Both the position numbers and the translations under genes were made by a program. The notes beneath the pieces were generated by a model, which saw nothing but the letters and a program-made list of their open reading frames with translations, had not been told where the DNA came from and made no database searches. A stretch of DNA of 64,000 bases from Paraclostridium tenue (GTDB lineage: Bacteria > Bacillota > Clostridia > Peptostreptococcales > Peptostreptococcaceae), in NCBI RefSeq assembly GCF_039521565.1, contig NZ_BAAACP010000006.1, positions 1 to 64,000 on the forward strand, given 5' to 3'. Shown one piece after another: positions 53,371 to 62,195 of this stretch; within the stretch, counting starts at the first letter, position 1; every line of letters starts with the position of its first letter.

Positions 53371-53497
53371 GAAGAAGCCCGCTTCTCACCTTACGACAAA
53401 ATAAGTTAGTAAGGTAAATATAAGTTACGATTTTAGATTAGGTTTATTAATTGAGATAACTTATATGGCGGATGATAATATCATTCGCCTTTTTTAA
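53371..53497 (+). promoter_or_regulatory. L20-type leader of infC-rpmI-rplT
   Basis: AGAAGCCCGCTTCT makes a first hairpin, ACCTTAC/GTAAGGT a second and ATAAGTTA/TAACTTAT a third, followed by a terminator stem GGCGGATGAT / ATCATTCGCC with a T run (53467-53497). Firmicute r-protein leaders at this place bind L20 and stop transcription when L20 is in excess. Assignment rests on position and the AAGCCCGCTTCTCACCTTACGA-like core. Confidence 0.85.
53467..53497 (+). terminator. conditional terminator of the infC leader
   Basis: GGCGGATGAT pairs with ATCATTCGCC, followed by six T, 24 bp before the infC start. Confidence 0.85.
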
Positions 53498-53520
53498 TAT
53501 AAAATTGGAGGTGTCCTACT

Positions 53521-54030
53521 ATTAGTAAGGAATTAGCAATCAATGATGAAATAAGAGATAAAGAAATAAGAGTTCTCTCAGAAACAGGTGAGCAACTTGG
53601 AATAATGTCTTCTAGAGATGCTCAAATAATTGCAAATAACAAGAATTTAGATTTAGTTAAAATATCACCTAACGCTAATCCACCTGTATGTAAGATAATG
53701 GATTACGGTAAATATAAGTATGAACAAGCTAGAAAAGAAAAAGAATCTAAGAAAAAGCAAAAGGTCGTAACTGTTAAAGAAGTTAGATTAAGACCAGGTA
53801 TAGAAACAAACGACTTAAACACAAAAGCTAATCAAGCTATGAAATTCCTTAAAAAAGGAGACAAAGTTAAAGTCGAGCTTAGATTTAGAGGTAGAGAATT
53901 AGGACATAAAGACTTAGGAAAACAAGTAATGCTTAAATTTATAGAACTAGTAAAAGAGTTTGGAGAACCAACTAAAGCCCCAGCATTTGAGGGTAATAAT
54001 ATGGTTGTAATGATAGATCCAAAAAAATAG
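53521..54030 (+). CDS. infC: translation initiation factor IF-3, ATT start codon
   Basis: IF-3 binds the 30S subunit and checks start codons. The 169-residue protein shows KELAINDEIRDKEIRV at the start, PNANPPVCKIMDYGKYKYE near 54 and RGRELGHKDLG near 117. ATG 53605 would drop the first 28 residues, which belong to the conserved N-domain. The in-frame ATT at 53521, seven bases after GGAGGTG, gives a full-length protein. AUU initiation of infC is known in E. coli and allows IF-3 to repress its own translation. First gene of the IF-3/L35/L20 operon. Confidence 0.93.
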   Translation: MSKELAINDEIRDKEIRVLSETGEQLGIMSSRDAQIIANNKNLDLVKISPNANPPVCKIMDYGKYKYEQARKEKESKKKQKVVTVKEVRLRPGIETNDLNTKANQAMKFLKKGDKVKVELRFRGRELGHKDLGKQVMLKFIELVKEFGEPTKAPAFEGNNMVVMIDPKK

Positions 54031-54057
54031 ATATATATTTGAGAGGAGGATATTAAT

Positions 54058-54255
54058 ATGACTAAAATGAAAACTCACAGAGGTGCAGCTAAGAGATTCA
54101 AAAAAACTGCAAGTGGAAAATTAAAGAGAGCTAAAGCTTTCAGAAGACATATACTAACTAAGAAGGATGCTAAGACTAAGATGCAATTAAGAAAGTCTGG
54201 AACAGTTAGTGAAGGAGATGCTAGAAGAATAGCACAATTATTACCATACCTATAA
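54058..54255 (+). CDS. rpmI: 50S ribosomal protein L35
   Basis: A 65-residue basic ribosomal protein of the large subunit. MTKMKTHRGAAKRFKKTASGKLK and HILTKKDAKTKMQLRKSG are the family signature. GAGAGGAGG precedes the ATG. It lies between infC and rplT, the usual order. Confidence 0.97.
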   Translation: MTKMKTHRGAAKRFKKTASGKLKRAKAFRRHILTKKDAKTKMQLRKSGTVSEGDARRIAQLLPYL

Positions 54256-54312
54256 GAACGAAAAAATATAGATAAAATTTATTAAAAGAGAGAAACGAAG
54301 GAGGTTACGACG

Positions 54313-54669
54313 ATGGCAAGAGTTAAAAAAGCTATGAACGCTCGTAAGAAGCATAAGAAAATATTAAAACTTGCAAAAGGTTTTAGAGGATCAAGAAGTA
54401 AATTATACAGACCAGCTAACGAATTCGTTATGAAAGCATTAAAGCATGCTTATGTTGGTAGAAAATTAAAGAAAAGAGATTTCAGAAAGCTTTGGATACA
54501 AAGAATAAACGCAGCTGCTAGAGCTAACGGAATGTCTTACTCAAGATTCATGAACGGATTAAAATTAGCAGGTGTTGAAGTTAACAGAAAAATGTTATCT
54601 GAAATGGCTATAAACGATCCTCAAGGATTCGCTAAGTTAGTTGAAGTTGCTAATTCAAAATTAGCTTAA
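54313..54669 (+). CDS. rplT: 50S ribosomal protein L20
   Basis: A 118-residue protein that binds 23S rRNA early in assembly and, in Firmicutes, represses its own operon through the leader RNA. ARVKKAMNARKKHKKILKLAKGFRGSRSKLYR is the basic N-terminal extension; the globular C-domain (RAFRKLWIQRINAAAR-like segment near 79-93) follows. GGAGG precedes the ATG. Last gene of the operon before a terminator. Confidence 0.97.
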   Translation: MARVKKAMNARKKHKKILKLAKGFRGSRSKLYRPANEFVMKALKHAYVGRKLKKRDFRKLWIQRINAAARANGMSYSRFMNGLKLAGVEVNRKMLSEMAINDPQGFAKLVEVANSKLA

Positions 54670-54673
54670 TCAT

Positions 54674-54712
54674 ATAAAAAACTCTGAGTATTAACTCAGA
54701 GTTTTTTTGTGC
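54674..54712 (+). terminator. terminator of the infC operon
   Basis: AAAACTCTGAGT / ACTCAGAGTTTT stem and seven T. Confidence 0.92.
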
Positions 54713-54871
54713 ATAATAAGATAATATTTAAAAAATTCTAAATTTCAATTTTTATGTAGATATATTTAAGGACTAGGTATATAATGTATTTTATTATAAA
54801 TATAAGTATAATAAAATAAGTGAATGCAATACGTAATTTAATATTAAGATGGAGAGGAGAAAATAGAGTAT

Positions 54872-56248
54872 ATGAAAGATATTATTTCAAATATAAAAAA
54901 GTCGATAAATAAATTGAATCCATCTCAAATAATGGTTATTGGATTTGCCACTGTAATATTAATAGGAGCAATTTTATTATCCTTACCTATTGCGACCAAA
55001 ACAGGAGAGAGTATCCCTTTTGTAGATGCTTTATTTACATCTACATCGGCTGTTTGTGTAACGGGACTTGTAGTAGTAGATACAGCTACGTATTGGAATT
55101 TATTTGGACAGATTATAATAATTATTTTAATTCAAGTTGGTGGTTTAGGATTTATGACTATAACCACATTATTTGCATTAATAACTAAAAAAAGAATAAA
55201 TCTTAAAGAAAGACTTCTTATACAAGAAGCTTTAAATCAGATAGATTTATCCGGACTAGTTAAATTAACTAGATATGTTTTATTAATGACCTTTATTATA
55301 GAAGGAATAGGGGCATTAGCGCTATCTACTGTTTTTATACCAGAGTTTGGACTAATCAAAGGAACATGGTATAGTATTTTCCACTCTATATCTGCATTTT
55401 GTAATGCAGGTTTTGATCTTATGGGAACTGTAAGTGGTCCATTTACATCTTTAACTAGATATGTAAACAATGTGACAATAAGTCTTACAGTATCAATGCT
55501 TATAATACTTGGAGGGATAGGATTCCCTGTAATTTTAGATGTAGTAAAAAATAAAAAAATTTCTAAATTAAATATACATTCAAAAATTGTATTAATAACT
55601 ACATCTGTATTACTATTAATAGGTACGATACTTATATTACTTATAGAGTATTCTAATAAAAAAACATTAGGAAACCTTTCAGTAGTAGGAAAACTATTAG
55701 GAGCATTTTTCCAATCTGTTACGCCAAGAACAGCTGGATTTAATACAGTAGATTTATCAGCAATGCATCAAGGTAGTTTATTTATAATGATTATATTGAT
55801 GTTTATTGGAGCATCTCCATGTTCAACAGGAGGTGGAACAAAAACAACTACACTTGCTACTATAATACTTTCAGTAAGAAGTTTTATATTTGAAAAAGAA
55901 GATATAGAAGTTTTTGAAAGAAGAGTAGGCGTATCTACTGTAAGAAAATCTATAGGTATATTTTTTATAGGTATATCAGTAGTTATTGCAGGTATCATTT
56001 TAATAAATTTAACTCAAGATTCATTTGATTTAATAGAATCTGCATTTGAAGTAGTTTCAGCATTTGCGACAGTAGGATCAAGTATAGGTGGAAGTCCTAA
56101 CTTAAATATATTTGGTAAGATCATAATTATGATGTATATGTTTATGGGAAGAGTTGGATTTTTAACTATATTTATAGCAATAATATCTAACCATAATACA
56201 AAAAAACAAGTTATAAGATACCCTGAGGGTAAAATTATAGTAGGATAA
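54872..56248 (+). CDS. ktrB: potassium uptake channel subunit (KtrB/TrkH family)
   Basis: The membrane part of a Ktr potassium transporter: 458 residues with four channel-like repeats. Filter-type loops are visible as TSTSAVCVTGLVVVD near residues 51-65, HSISAFCNAGFDLMG near 170-184, TPRTAGFNTVDL near 284-295 and VVSAFATVGSSIGGSPN near 394. AGGAGA lies upstream of the ATG. The regulatory KtrA subunit follows after 20 bp. There is no full match for a c-di-AMP (ydaO) riboswitch in the 160-bp leader. Confidence 0.93.
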   Translation: MKDIISNIKKSINKLNPSQIMVIGFATVILIGAILLSLPIATKTGESIPFVDALFTSTSAVCVTGLVVVDTATYWNLFGQIIIIILIQVGGLGFMTITTLFALITKKRINLKERLLIQEALNQIDLSGLVKLTRYVLLMTFIIEGIGALALSTVFIPEFGLIKGTWYSIFHSISAFCNAGFDLMGTVSGPFTSLTRYVNNVTISLTVSMLIILGGIGFPVILDVVKNKKISKLNIHSKIVLITTSVLLLIGTILILLIEYSNKKTLGNLSVVGKLLGAFFQSVTPRTAGFNTVDLSAMHQGSLFIMIILMFIGASPCSTGGGTKTTTLATIILSVRSFIFEKEDIEVFERRVGVSTVRKSIGIFFIGISVVIAGIILINLTQDSFDLIESAFEVVSAFATVGSSIGGSPNLNIFGKIIIMMYMFMGRVGFLTIFIAIISNHNTKKQVIRYPEGKIIVG

Positions 56249-56268
56249 AAGATTAGGAGAGATCAGAT

Positions 56269-56946
56269 ATGAAACAATATATAGTAATAGGGTGTGGAAG
56301 ATTCGGATCATCGGTAGCAACAACAATGCATTTATTAGGACATCAAGTAATGGCTATAGACAAAAATGATGACGCAGTTCAAGCTCTAGCTGAAAAAGTG
56401 ACACATGCAGCAATAGTTGATGTTACAGATGAGCAAGCTTTAAGAGCATTAGGAATGGGAAATTTTGATGTAGCAATAATAGCGATAGGTTCTGATATAA
56501 GAGCATCTATAATGGCTACTTTAATAGCTAAAGAAATGGGTGTAGAGCAAATTGTATGTAAAGCTAAAGATGAATTACAAGCAAAAGTTTTATATAAAAT
56601 AGGTGCAGATAGAGTCGTATTTCCAGAGAGAGATATGGGAGTTAGAGTTGCACATAATTTAGTATCAAATAATATACTAGATCATATAGAATTAGACCCA
56701 GATTACTCTATAGTGGAAATTGTAACTCCTAAAGAATGGGAAGGTAAAACTCTAATAGAACTAGATCTTAGAGCAAAATATGAAATAACTGTTTTAGCTA
56801 TAAAAAGTGGTAAAAGTATAAATGTAACTCCATCTCCAGAAGAACAATTAAAATCAGGAAGTATATTAGTTGTTATAGGACAAAATAGTAAAATAAGTAC
56901 AATAACAGCAGATACAGACTTTACATTTAGGAGAAAACAAATATGA
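56269..56946 (+). CDS. ktrA: potassium uptake regulatory subunit (KtrA/TrkA family)
   Basis: The cytoplasmic gating ring of the Ktr transporter. An RCK-N Rossmann domain (1-140) starts VIGCGRFGSSVATTMHLLG (nucleotide-binding GCGRFG at residues 5-10); DKNDDAVQALAE holds the ribose-binding aspartate. The RCK-C domain (about 140-220) is the part that binds c-di-AMP in Gram-positive KtrA. 225 residues is normal. It overlaps the next gene by four bases. Confidence 0.94.
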   Translation: MKQYIVIGCGRFGSSVATTMHLLGHQVMAIDKNDDAVQALAEKVTHAAIVDVTDEQALRALGMGNFDVAIIAIGSDIRASIMATLIAKEMGVEQIVCKAKDELQAKVLYKIGADRVVFPERDMGVRVAHNLVSNNILDHIELDPDYSIVEIVTPKEWEGKTLIELDLRAKYEITVLAIKSGKSINVTPSPEEQLKSGSILVVIGQNSKISTITADTDFTFRRKQI

Positions 56947-57740
56947 TAACATCTATAACAAGTAAAGATAATGAAAAAGTTAAGTTAACTAAATCTCTTT
57001 TAAAAAGTAAAAATAGAGTAAAAGAGTCTAAATTTTTAATAGAAGGCTTTAGAATATTAACTCAAGCTATAGATTGTAAAGCTGACTTAAAATATGTTTT
57101 TATAAATGAAAACTTTGAAGATAAAAAAGAACATGTAGAGTTTTTAAAAATATTACAATCTAAAAATATAAAAATATATAAAACTACAAATAAAATATTT
57201 AGTGATTTTGTAGATACAGAAAATACTCAAGGTATAGTAGGAGTAGTTGGAATTAAAGAGAATAAAATCCAAGATATTTTAGATGAGAGTTGCAAGTTTA
57301 TATTAATTTTAGATAGAATACAAGATCCTGGTAATATGGGAACTATAATAAGAACAGCAGATGCAGCTGGAGTAGATGCTATTATAAATTTAAAAGGATG
57401 TGTGGATATATATAATAGTAAAGTTACAAGATCTACAATGGGGTCAATATTTGATATGAAGATAATAAATATGACTCAAGATGAGGCATTGAAAGAATTA
57501 AAGCTTAGAAATTTTGATATAGTATCTAGTTATCTAAATACAGATAATTTTTATGATAAGGTAAATTACAATTGTAAAACTGCACTTGTTATAGGAAATG
57601 AAGCTAACGGAGTTAATGATGAACTTATAAAAAACTCAGACACTTTAGTTAAGATACCTATATATGGAAAAGCTGAGTCTTTAAATGCAGCTATAAGCTC
57701 AGCGATATTAATGTATGAGATTAAAAAATATATGATATAA
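56943..57740 (+). CDS. TrmH/SpoU-family RNA 2'-O-ribose methyltransferase
   Basis: A SPOUT RNA methylase of 265 residues with an N-terminal substrate-binding domain (about 1-95: KVKLTKSLLKSKNRVKESKFLIEGFRIL) and a knotted catalytic domain. Motif 1 is LDRIQDPGNMGTIIRTADAAG near 117-137, motif 2 LVIGNEANGVNDEL near 218, motif 3 IPIYGKAESLNAAISSAILMYE near 237. In Firmicutes this YsgA-type gene commonly precedes pheS, as here. The ATGA overlap with ktrA shows translational coupling. The exact rRNA target is unknown. Confidence 0.88.
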   Translation: MITSITSKDNEKVKLTKSLLKSKNRVKESKFLIEGFRILTQAIDCKADLKYVFINENFEDKKEHVEFLKILQSKNIKIYKTTNKIFSDFVDTENTQGIVGVVGIKENKIQDILDESCKFILILDRIQDPGNMGTIIRTADAAGVDAIINLKGCVDIYNSKVTRSTMGSIFDMKIINMTQDEALKELKLRNFDIVSSYLNTDNFYDKVNYNCKTALVIGNEANGVNDELIKNSDTLVKIPIYGKAESLNAAISSAILMYEIKKYMI

Positions 57741-57748
57741 TAGAGCTA

Positions 57749-57777
57749 TATTGAAAAAATATGGCATATATGATATA
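57749..57777 (+). promoter_or_regulatory. pheST promoter
   Basis: TTGAAA (57749-57754), 17 bases, TATAAT (57772-57777). Confidence 0.72.
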
Positions 57778-57804
57778 ATCTACAATTAAAAGTTATATAT
57801 TTTA

Positions 57805-58062
57805 AATACAATGAAAGAGAAAAGTATTTTAATAAAACTTAGTACAGAGATAAGTGCCTAGGCTGAAAGTACTTTCTAAGCTATTAAAAGAAGTTCCCTC
57901 TGGAGTATCATAGCTGAAAATAAAGTAGGTTATGACGTTATAAAACGCGTTAAGTTTTTCGAGTGGTTTGCATAGTTTATTTAAGTAAAGCAAACTACTA
58001 GGGTGGTACCGCGAAATAATAGTCTTTCGTCCCTAGATAGGGATGAAGGGCTTTTTTTATAT
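57805..58062 (+). promoter_or_regulatory. T-box leader of pheST (phenylalanine)
   Basis: The T-box GGGTGGTACCGCG is at 58001-58013. Stem I contains the GAAGTTCCCTCTGG region, with the specifier TTC (Phe) at 57894-57896, which agrees with the genes downstream. The terminator stem (58021-58060) pairs AGTCTTTCGTCCCT with AGGGATGAAGGGCT before a T run. Uncharged tRNA-Phe should stabilise the antiterminator. Confidence 0.95.
58021..58061 (+). terminator. conditional terminator of the pheST T-box
   Basis: AGTCTTTCGTCCCT with AGGGATGAAGGGCT, followed by seven T. Confidence 0.88.
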
Positions 58063-58090
58063 GAAAAATTAAATTGAAAGGGTGACTATA

Positions 58091-59110
58091 GTGCAAGAAA
58101 AATTACTTAATTTACAAGAAACAGCATTAAGTGAAATAAAAGACATGCAAAGTATAGAACAAGTAGAGTCTTTAAGAGTTAAGTACTTAGGAAAAAAAGG
58201 TGAAATAACATCTATATTAAAAGAAATGGGTAAATTATCAGCTGAGGAAAGACCTGTAATAGGAAAGGTTGCTAATGAGGTTAGAGAAGCAATAAATGAT
58301 GCTATAAGTTCTAAAAAAGAAGAATTAAAAAATATTGAAAAACAAAGAAAATTAGCTGAAGAAGTTTTAGATGTAACTATGCCAGCTAAAGAATTTAGAG
58401 TAGGTAAAAAACATCCTATATCTAAAATAACAGATGAAATAAGTGATATATTTATAGGTATGGGATTCTCTATAGCAGAAGGTCCAGAAGTTGAAACAGT
58501 TGCAAATAACTTTGATGCATTAAATGCACCAAAAGACCATCCATCAAGAGATATGAGTGATACTTTCTATATAAATGAAGAATTATTACTTAGAACTCAA
58601 ACTTCTCCAGTTCAAGTTAGAACTATGAAAAATGAAGAGTTACCAATAAAGATAATATCTCCAGGTAGATGTTTCAGATTTGATGCTCCAGATGCTACAC
58701 ATTCACCGATGTTCCATCAAATAGAAGGTCTTGTAGTTGGTAAAGATGTTACAATGGCTCAATTAAAAGGAACTTTAGATATGTTTGTTAAAAAGCTATT
58801 TGGAGAAAATACAAAAACTAAATTTAGACCACATAACTTCCCATTCACAGAGCCAAGTGCAGAAGTAGATGTTACTTGCTTTAAGTGTGGCGGAGAAGGA
58901 TGTCCAATGTGTAAAGGTGAAGGATGGATAGAAATATTAGGTGCTGGTATGGTACATCCAAATGTACTTAGAAACTGTGGAATAGATCCAGAAGTTTACA
59001 GTGGATTTGCTTTTGGTATGGGACTTGATAGAATAACAATGCTTAAGTATGAAATAGATGATATAAGATTATTATTCGAAAATGATATGAGATTTTTAAA
59101 TCAATTTTAA
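58091..59110 (+). CDS. pheS: phenylalanyl-tRNA synthetase alpha subunit
   Basis: The catalytic subunit of the (alpha-beta)2 enzyme. The N-terminal coiled coil (1-85) binds tRNA. Class II motifs are GPEVETVANNFDALN near 130, RTQTSPVQVRTM near 166 and GFAFGMGLDRITML near 306. A cysteine group CFKCGGEGCPMCKGEG near 255-270 is an insertion seen in many PheS. I set the start at GTG 58091, eight bases after AAAGGG; the GTG at 58082 lies within that site. 339 residues is the usual length. Confidence 0.96.
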   Translation: MQEKLLNLQETALSEIKDMQSIEQVESLRVKYLGKKGEITSILKEMGKLSAEERPVIGKVANEVREAINDAISSKKEELKNIEKQRKLAEEVLDVTMPAKEFRVGKKHPISKITDEISDIFIGMGFSIAEGPEVETVANNFDALNAPKDHPSRDMSDTFYINEELLLRTQTSPVQVRTMKNEELPIKIISPGRCFRFDAPDATHSPMFHQIEGLVVGKDVTMAQLKGTLDMFVKKLFGENTKTKFRPHNFPFTEPSAEVDVTCFKCGGEGCPMCKGEGWIEILGAGMVHPNVLRNCGIDPEVYSGFAFGMGLDRITMLKYEIDDIRLLFENDMRFLNQF

Positions 59111-59125
59111 TTAGGAGGAATTAAT

Positions 59126-61516
59126 ATGTTAGTACCTTTAAAATGGCTTAGAGACTACGTTGATATAGATAGAGAAACTCAAGAATTTGCTGATATGATG
59201 ACTATGACAGGGTCAAAAGTTGAGAAAGTAGAATTCTTTGGAAAAGAAACTAATGGAGTTGAAGTATGTAAAATACTTGAAATAGAACAACATCCAGATG
59301 CAGATAGATTAAAAGTTACTAAAGTTGAAGTTGCTGATGGTCAAATACTTCAAATAGTAACAAATGCAACAAATATAAAAGTAGGAGATTTTGTTCCTGT
59401 TGCTAGAATAGGAGCAGTATTACCTGGTGATTTTAAAATAAAAAAAGGTAAGTTAAGAGGAGTTTTATCAGAAGGGATGTTTTGTGGAGCTGAAGAACTA
59501 ACTATACCTTCTCAATACGTTGAAGAACATAAAAAAGATGGAATATATATACTAGATCATCAAGATTCATTCGAATTGGGTATGGATGTAAGAGAAGTTT
59601 TAGGTATAAATGATGCTTTAATAGAGTTTGAAATAACTTCAAATAGACCAGATTGCAGATCTATATTAGGAATAGCTAGAGAAGCTGCTGTTACTTTAGG
59701 TAAAGAATTAAAATTCCCAGAAATAAAAGTAAATGGTTCAGATGAAGAAATGCAGTTTGAAATAGATGTTCAAACTGATTTATGTAAAAGATATTGTGGA
59801 AAGATTGTAAAAGATGTAAAAGTAGGACCTTCTCCATATTGGATGCAAAGAAGACTTATAGAAGCAGGAATGAGACCAATAAACAATATAGTGGATATAA
59901 CAAACTATGTTATGTTAGAATTAGGTCAACCACTACATGCTTTTGATTTAGATGATATAAAATATAATAAAATGACAGTTAAATTAGCTCAAGAAGGTGA
60001 AAAGTTTACAACTTTAGATGGTGTTGAAAGAATATTAACATCAGATATGCTTGTTATAGGAAACAAAGATAAAACTTTAGATTTAGCTGGTATAATGGGT
60101 GGAGAAAATTCAGAGGTAAAAGATACAACTACTTCTATATTCTTAGAAGGTGCAAGCTTTGCTAAAGAAAATATAAGAGCTACATCTAAAAAATTAAGCT
60201 TAAGAACAGAAGCATCATCTAGATTTGAAAAAGGAATAGATGTAAACTTAACAGAAGTTGCTGTAAATAGAGCATGTCAGTTAATAGAAGAATTAGGTTG
60301 TGGTAGAGTTCTTAACGGTATGTTAGATTATTATCCTAAAAAAGAAGAAGTACAAAAAATAACAGCTAATCCAGAAAGAATAAATAAATTATTAGGTGTT
60401 AATGTGCCTATGGATCAATTTATAAATATATTAGAAAGATTAGAATTTAAATGTAACTTAATATCTTCTGATAAGTTAGAATTAGAAGTTCCAAGTTTTA
60501 GATTAGATATAACTGAAGATGCAGATATATTAGAAGAAATAGCTAGAATATATGGATATGATAATATACCATCAGCTACATTAGAAGGAAATGCTACAGC
60601 TGGTGTTAAAACAGAAAAACAAAAATTCATAGATGATATAAAATTCAACTCTATAGCAGTAGGTTTAAATGAAATATTAACATATTCATTTGTAAGCCCT
60701 AGAGGAGTAGATAAAATAAACTTAGCTCAAGACGATGAAAGAAGAGAGTTTGTTAAGATAATAAATCCATTAGGTGAAGAAACTTCTGTTATGAGAACTA
60801 CTTTAATACCTAATATGATAGATGTAATATCAACAAACTTATCTCATAAAGTTGAAGAAGCTTATGCTTTTGAGTGTGGAAATACATTTAAACCACAAGA
60901 AGGATTACCTGTAGAGACAAAGAAAATGTCTATAGGAATGTACGGAAAAGATGTAGATTTCTTTGCATTAAAAGGTACTGTTGAAACTATATTAAATAAC
61001 GTTGGATTTAAAGGTTATGAAATTGAACCTGAGACTAAAAATTTAACATTCCACCCTGGAAGATGTGCTAAATTAGTGTATAATAATATATGTATAGGTA
61101 CTTTTGGAGAATTACATCCAGATGTATTAGAAAATTACGATTTAAATCAAAGAGTTTACATTGCTGAAATAAATGTAGACTTAGTATTTGAGAACTTAAA
61201 CAATACGAAAGTTTATAATCCATTACCTAAATATCCATCAACTACTAGAGATATAGCTTTATTAGTTAAAGATGAAGTATTTGTTAAACAAATAGAAGAT
61301 ATAATAAAAGCAAATGGAGAAGATATATTAGAAAGTTACCAATTATTCGATGTTTATAAAGGAGCTCAAATAGAACAAGGACATAAATCTATAGCATACT
61401 CAATAACATATAGAAGTAAAGATAAAACTTTAACAGATGAAGAAGTAGCTAAAGTTCATGATAAAATAGTAAGTGAACTAAGTGAAAAACTAAATGCGAA
61501 CTTAAGATCAAACTAA
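59126..61516 (+). CDS. pheT: phenylalanyl-tRNA synthetase beta subunit
   Basis: The large subunit, 796 residues: N-terminal tRNA-binding OB fold (about 40-150, HPDADRLKVTKV), B3/B4 editing domain (about 200-400, DITNYVMLELGQPLHAFD), B5 DNA-binding-like domain, inactive synthetase core (about 480-680) and the C-terminal ferredoxin-fold anticodon domain (about 700-796, YPSTTRDIALLV). It hydrolyses Tyr-tRNA-Phe. It is 15 bp from pheS, with AGGAGG before the ATG. Confidence 0.97.
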   Translation: MLVPLKWLRDYVDIDRETQEFADMMTMTGSKVEKVEFFGKETNGVEVCKILEIEQHPDADRLKVTKVEVADGQILQIVTNATNIKVGDFVPVARIGAVLPGDFKIKKGKLRGVLSEGMFCGAEELTIPSQYVEEHKKDGIYILDHQDSFELGMDVREVLGINDALIEFEITSNRPDCRSILGIAREAAVTLGKELKFPEIKVNGSDEEMQFEIDVQTDLCKRYCGKIVKDVKVGPSPYWMQRRLIEAGMRPINNIVDITNYVMLELGQPLHAFDLDDIKYNKMTVKLAQEGEKFTTLDGVERILTSDMLVIGNKDKTLDLAGIMGGENSEVKDTTTSIFLEGASFAKENIRATSKKLSLRTEASSRFEKGIDVNLTEVAVNRACQLIEELGCGRVLNGMLDYYPKKEEVQKITANPERINKLLGVNVPMDQFINILERLEFKCNLISSDKLELEVPSFRLDITEDADILEEIARIYGYDNIPSATLEGNATAGVKTEKQKFIDDIKFNSIAVGLNEILTYSFVSPRGVDKINLAQDDERREFVKIINPLGEETSVMRTTLIPNMIDVISTNLSHKVEEAYAFECGNTFKPQEGLPVETKKMSIGMYGKDVDFFALKGTVETILNNVGFKGYEIEPETKNLTFHPGRCAKLVYNNICIGTFGELHPDVLENYDLNQRVYIAEINVDLVFENLNNTKVYNPLPKYPSTTRDIALLVKDEVFVKQIEDIIKANGEDILESYQLFDVYKGAQIEQGHKSIAYSITYRSKDKTLTDEEVAKVHDKIVSELSEKLNANLRSN

Positions 61517-61544
61517 TTACGTAGCAAATGTAGGGGGGGTTAGG

Positions 61545-62123
61545 ATGAATAAGGTCACAGTAAAGATACATGGATCTGAATATCCTATGGTGTCTGAGAA
61601 ATCTAAAGATTATATGATAAAAATAGCTCACTATGTAGATGAAGAAATGAGTAGGATTTCAGAAGCAAATTCACTACTTAGTACATCTCAAGTAGCCATA
61701 TTATCAGCTTTAACTGTTACAGACTTATTATTTGAATGCTCAGAAGAAAATGATAAGTTATCTAAAGAAAATGAAGAGTTAGTTAAAAAAGCAGAAAAAC
61801 CTAACCAAGAAGTTCAACTAGAGATGAAAAAATTAAAGTTAGAACTTAATAAAAAAGTTGAAGAACTTGGAGCAAAACAAACTGAGATAGATACTTTAAG
61901 GTCAGAACTAGAAAATAAATCAAATGACTTAGAAGAAATGAATCCTCTGAAAAAAGAAATAGAGGAACTTAAAAATAGTTTAGCTGAAGCAAATGAAAAA
62001 ACTGAAATAGCTGAGAAACTTGCATCAGATTTTCAAAATAAATTATATGACTTACAATTAAAAAATATTGAGTTAGAACAAGAGTTAAATTATATAAAAG
62101 CTTCAGGAAAACTATTAAAATAA
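61545..62123 (+). CDS. zapA: cell division protein ZapA with long coiled coil
   Basis: ZapA bundles FtsZ filaments at the division site. The head domain (about 1-70) reads VTVKIHGSEYPMVSEKSKDYMIKIAHYVDEEM, the family signature. Residues 75-190 form a long heptad coiled coil, extending the protein to 192 residues where ZapA of B. subtilis is about 85; such extended forms are usual in clostridia. GGGGGG precedes the ATG, 28 bp after pheT. In Firmicutes zapA typically follows pheT. Confidence 0.9.
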   Translation: MNKVTVKIHGSEYPMVSEKSKDYMIKIAHYVDEEMSRISEANSLLSTSQVAILSALTVTDLLFECSEENDKLSKENEELVKKAEKPNQEVQLEMKKLKLELNKKVEELGAKQTEIDTLRSELENKSNDLEEMNPLKKEIEELKNSLAEANEKTEIAEKLASDFQNKLYDLQLKNIELEQELNYIKASGKLLK

Positions 62124-62135
62124 TAGAATACTTTA

Positions 62136-62174
62136 AAAAACCTTCAGGAAAACTAACCTGAAGGTTTTAGTTTT
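62136..62174 (+). terminator. terminator after zapA
   Basis: AAAACCTTCAGG (62137-62148) / CCTGAAGGTTTT (62157-62168), followed by TAGTTTTT. Confidence 0.85.
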
Positions 62175-62195
62175 TAATGACTTAAGGAGGTAGTT

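Noticed and set aside
54713..54871. c-di-AMP (ydaO) riboswitch before the Ktr genes
   Set aside because: The leader is AT-rich and lacks the conserved aptamer core; only a TATAAT-like -10 is visible.
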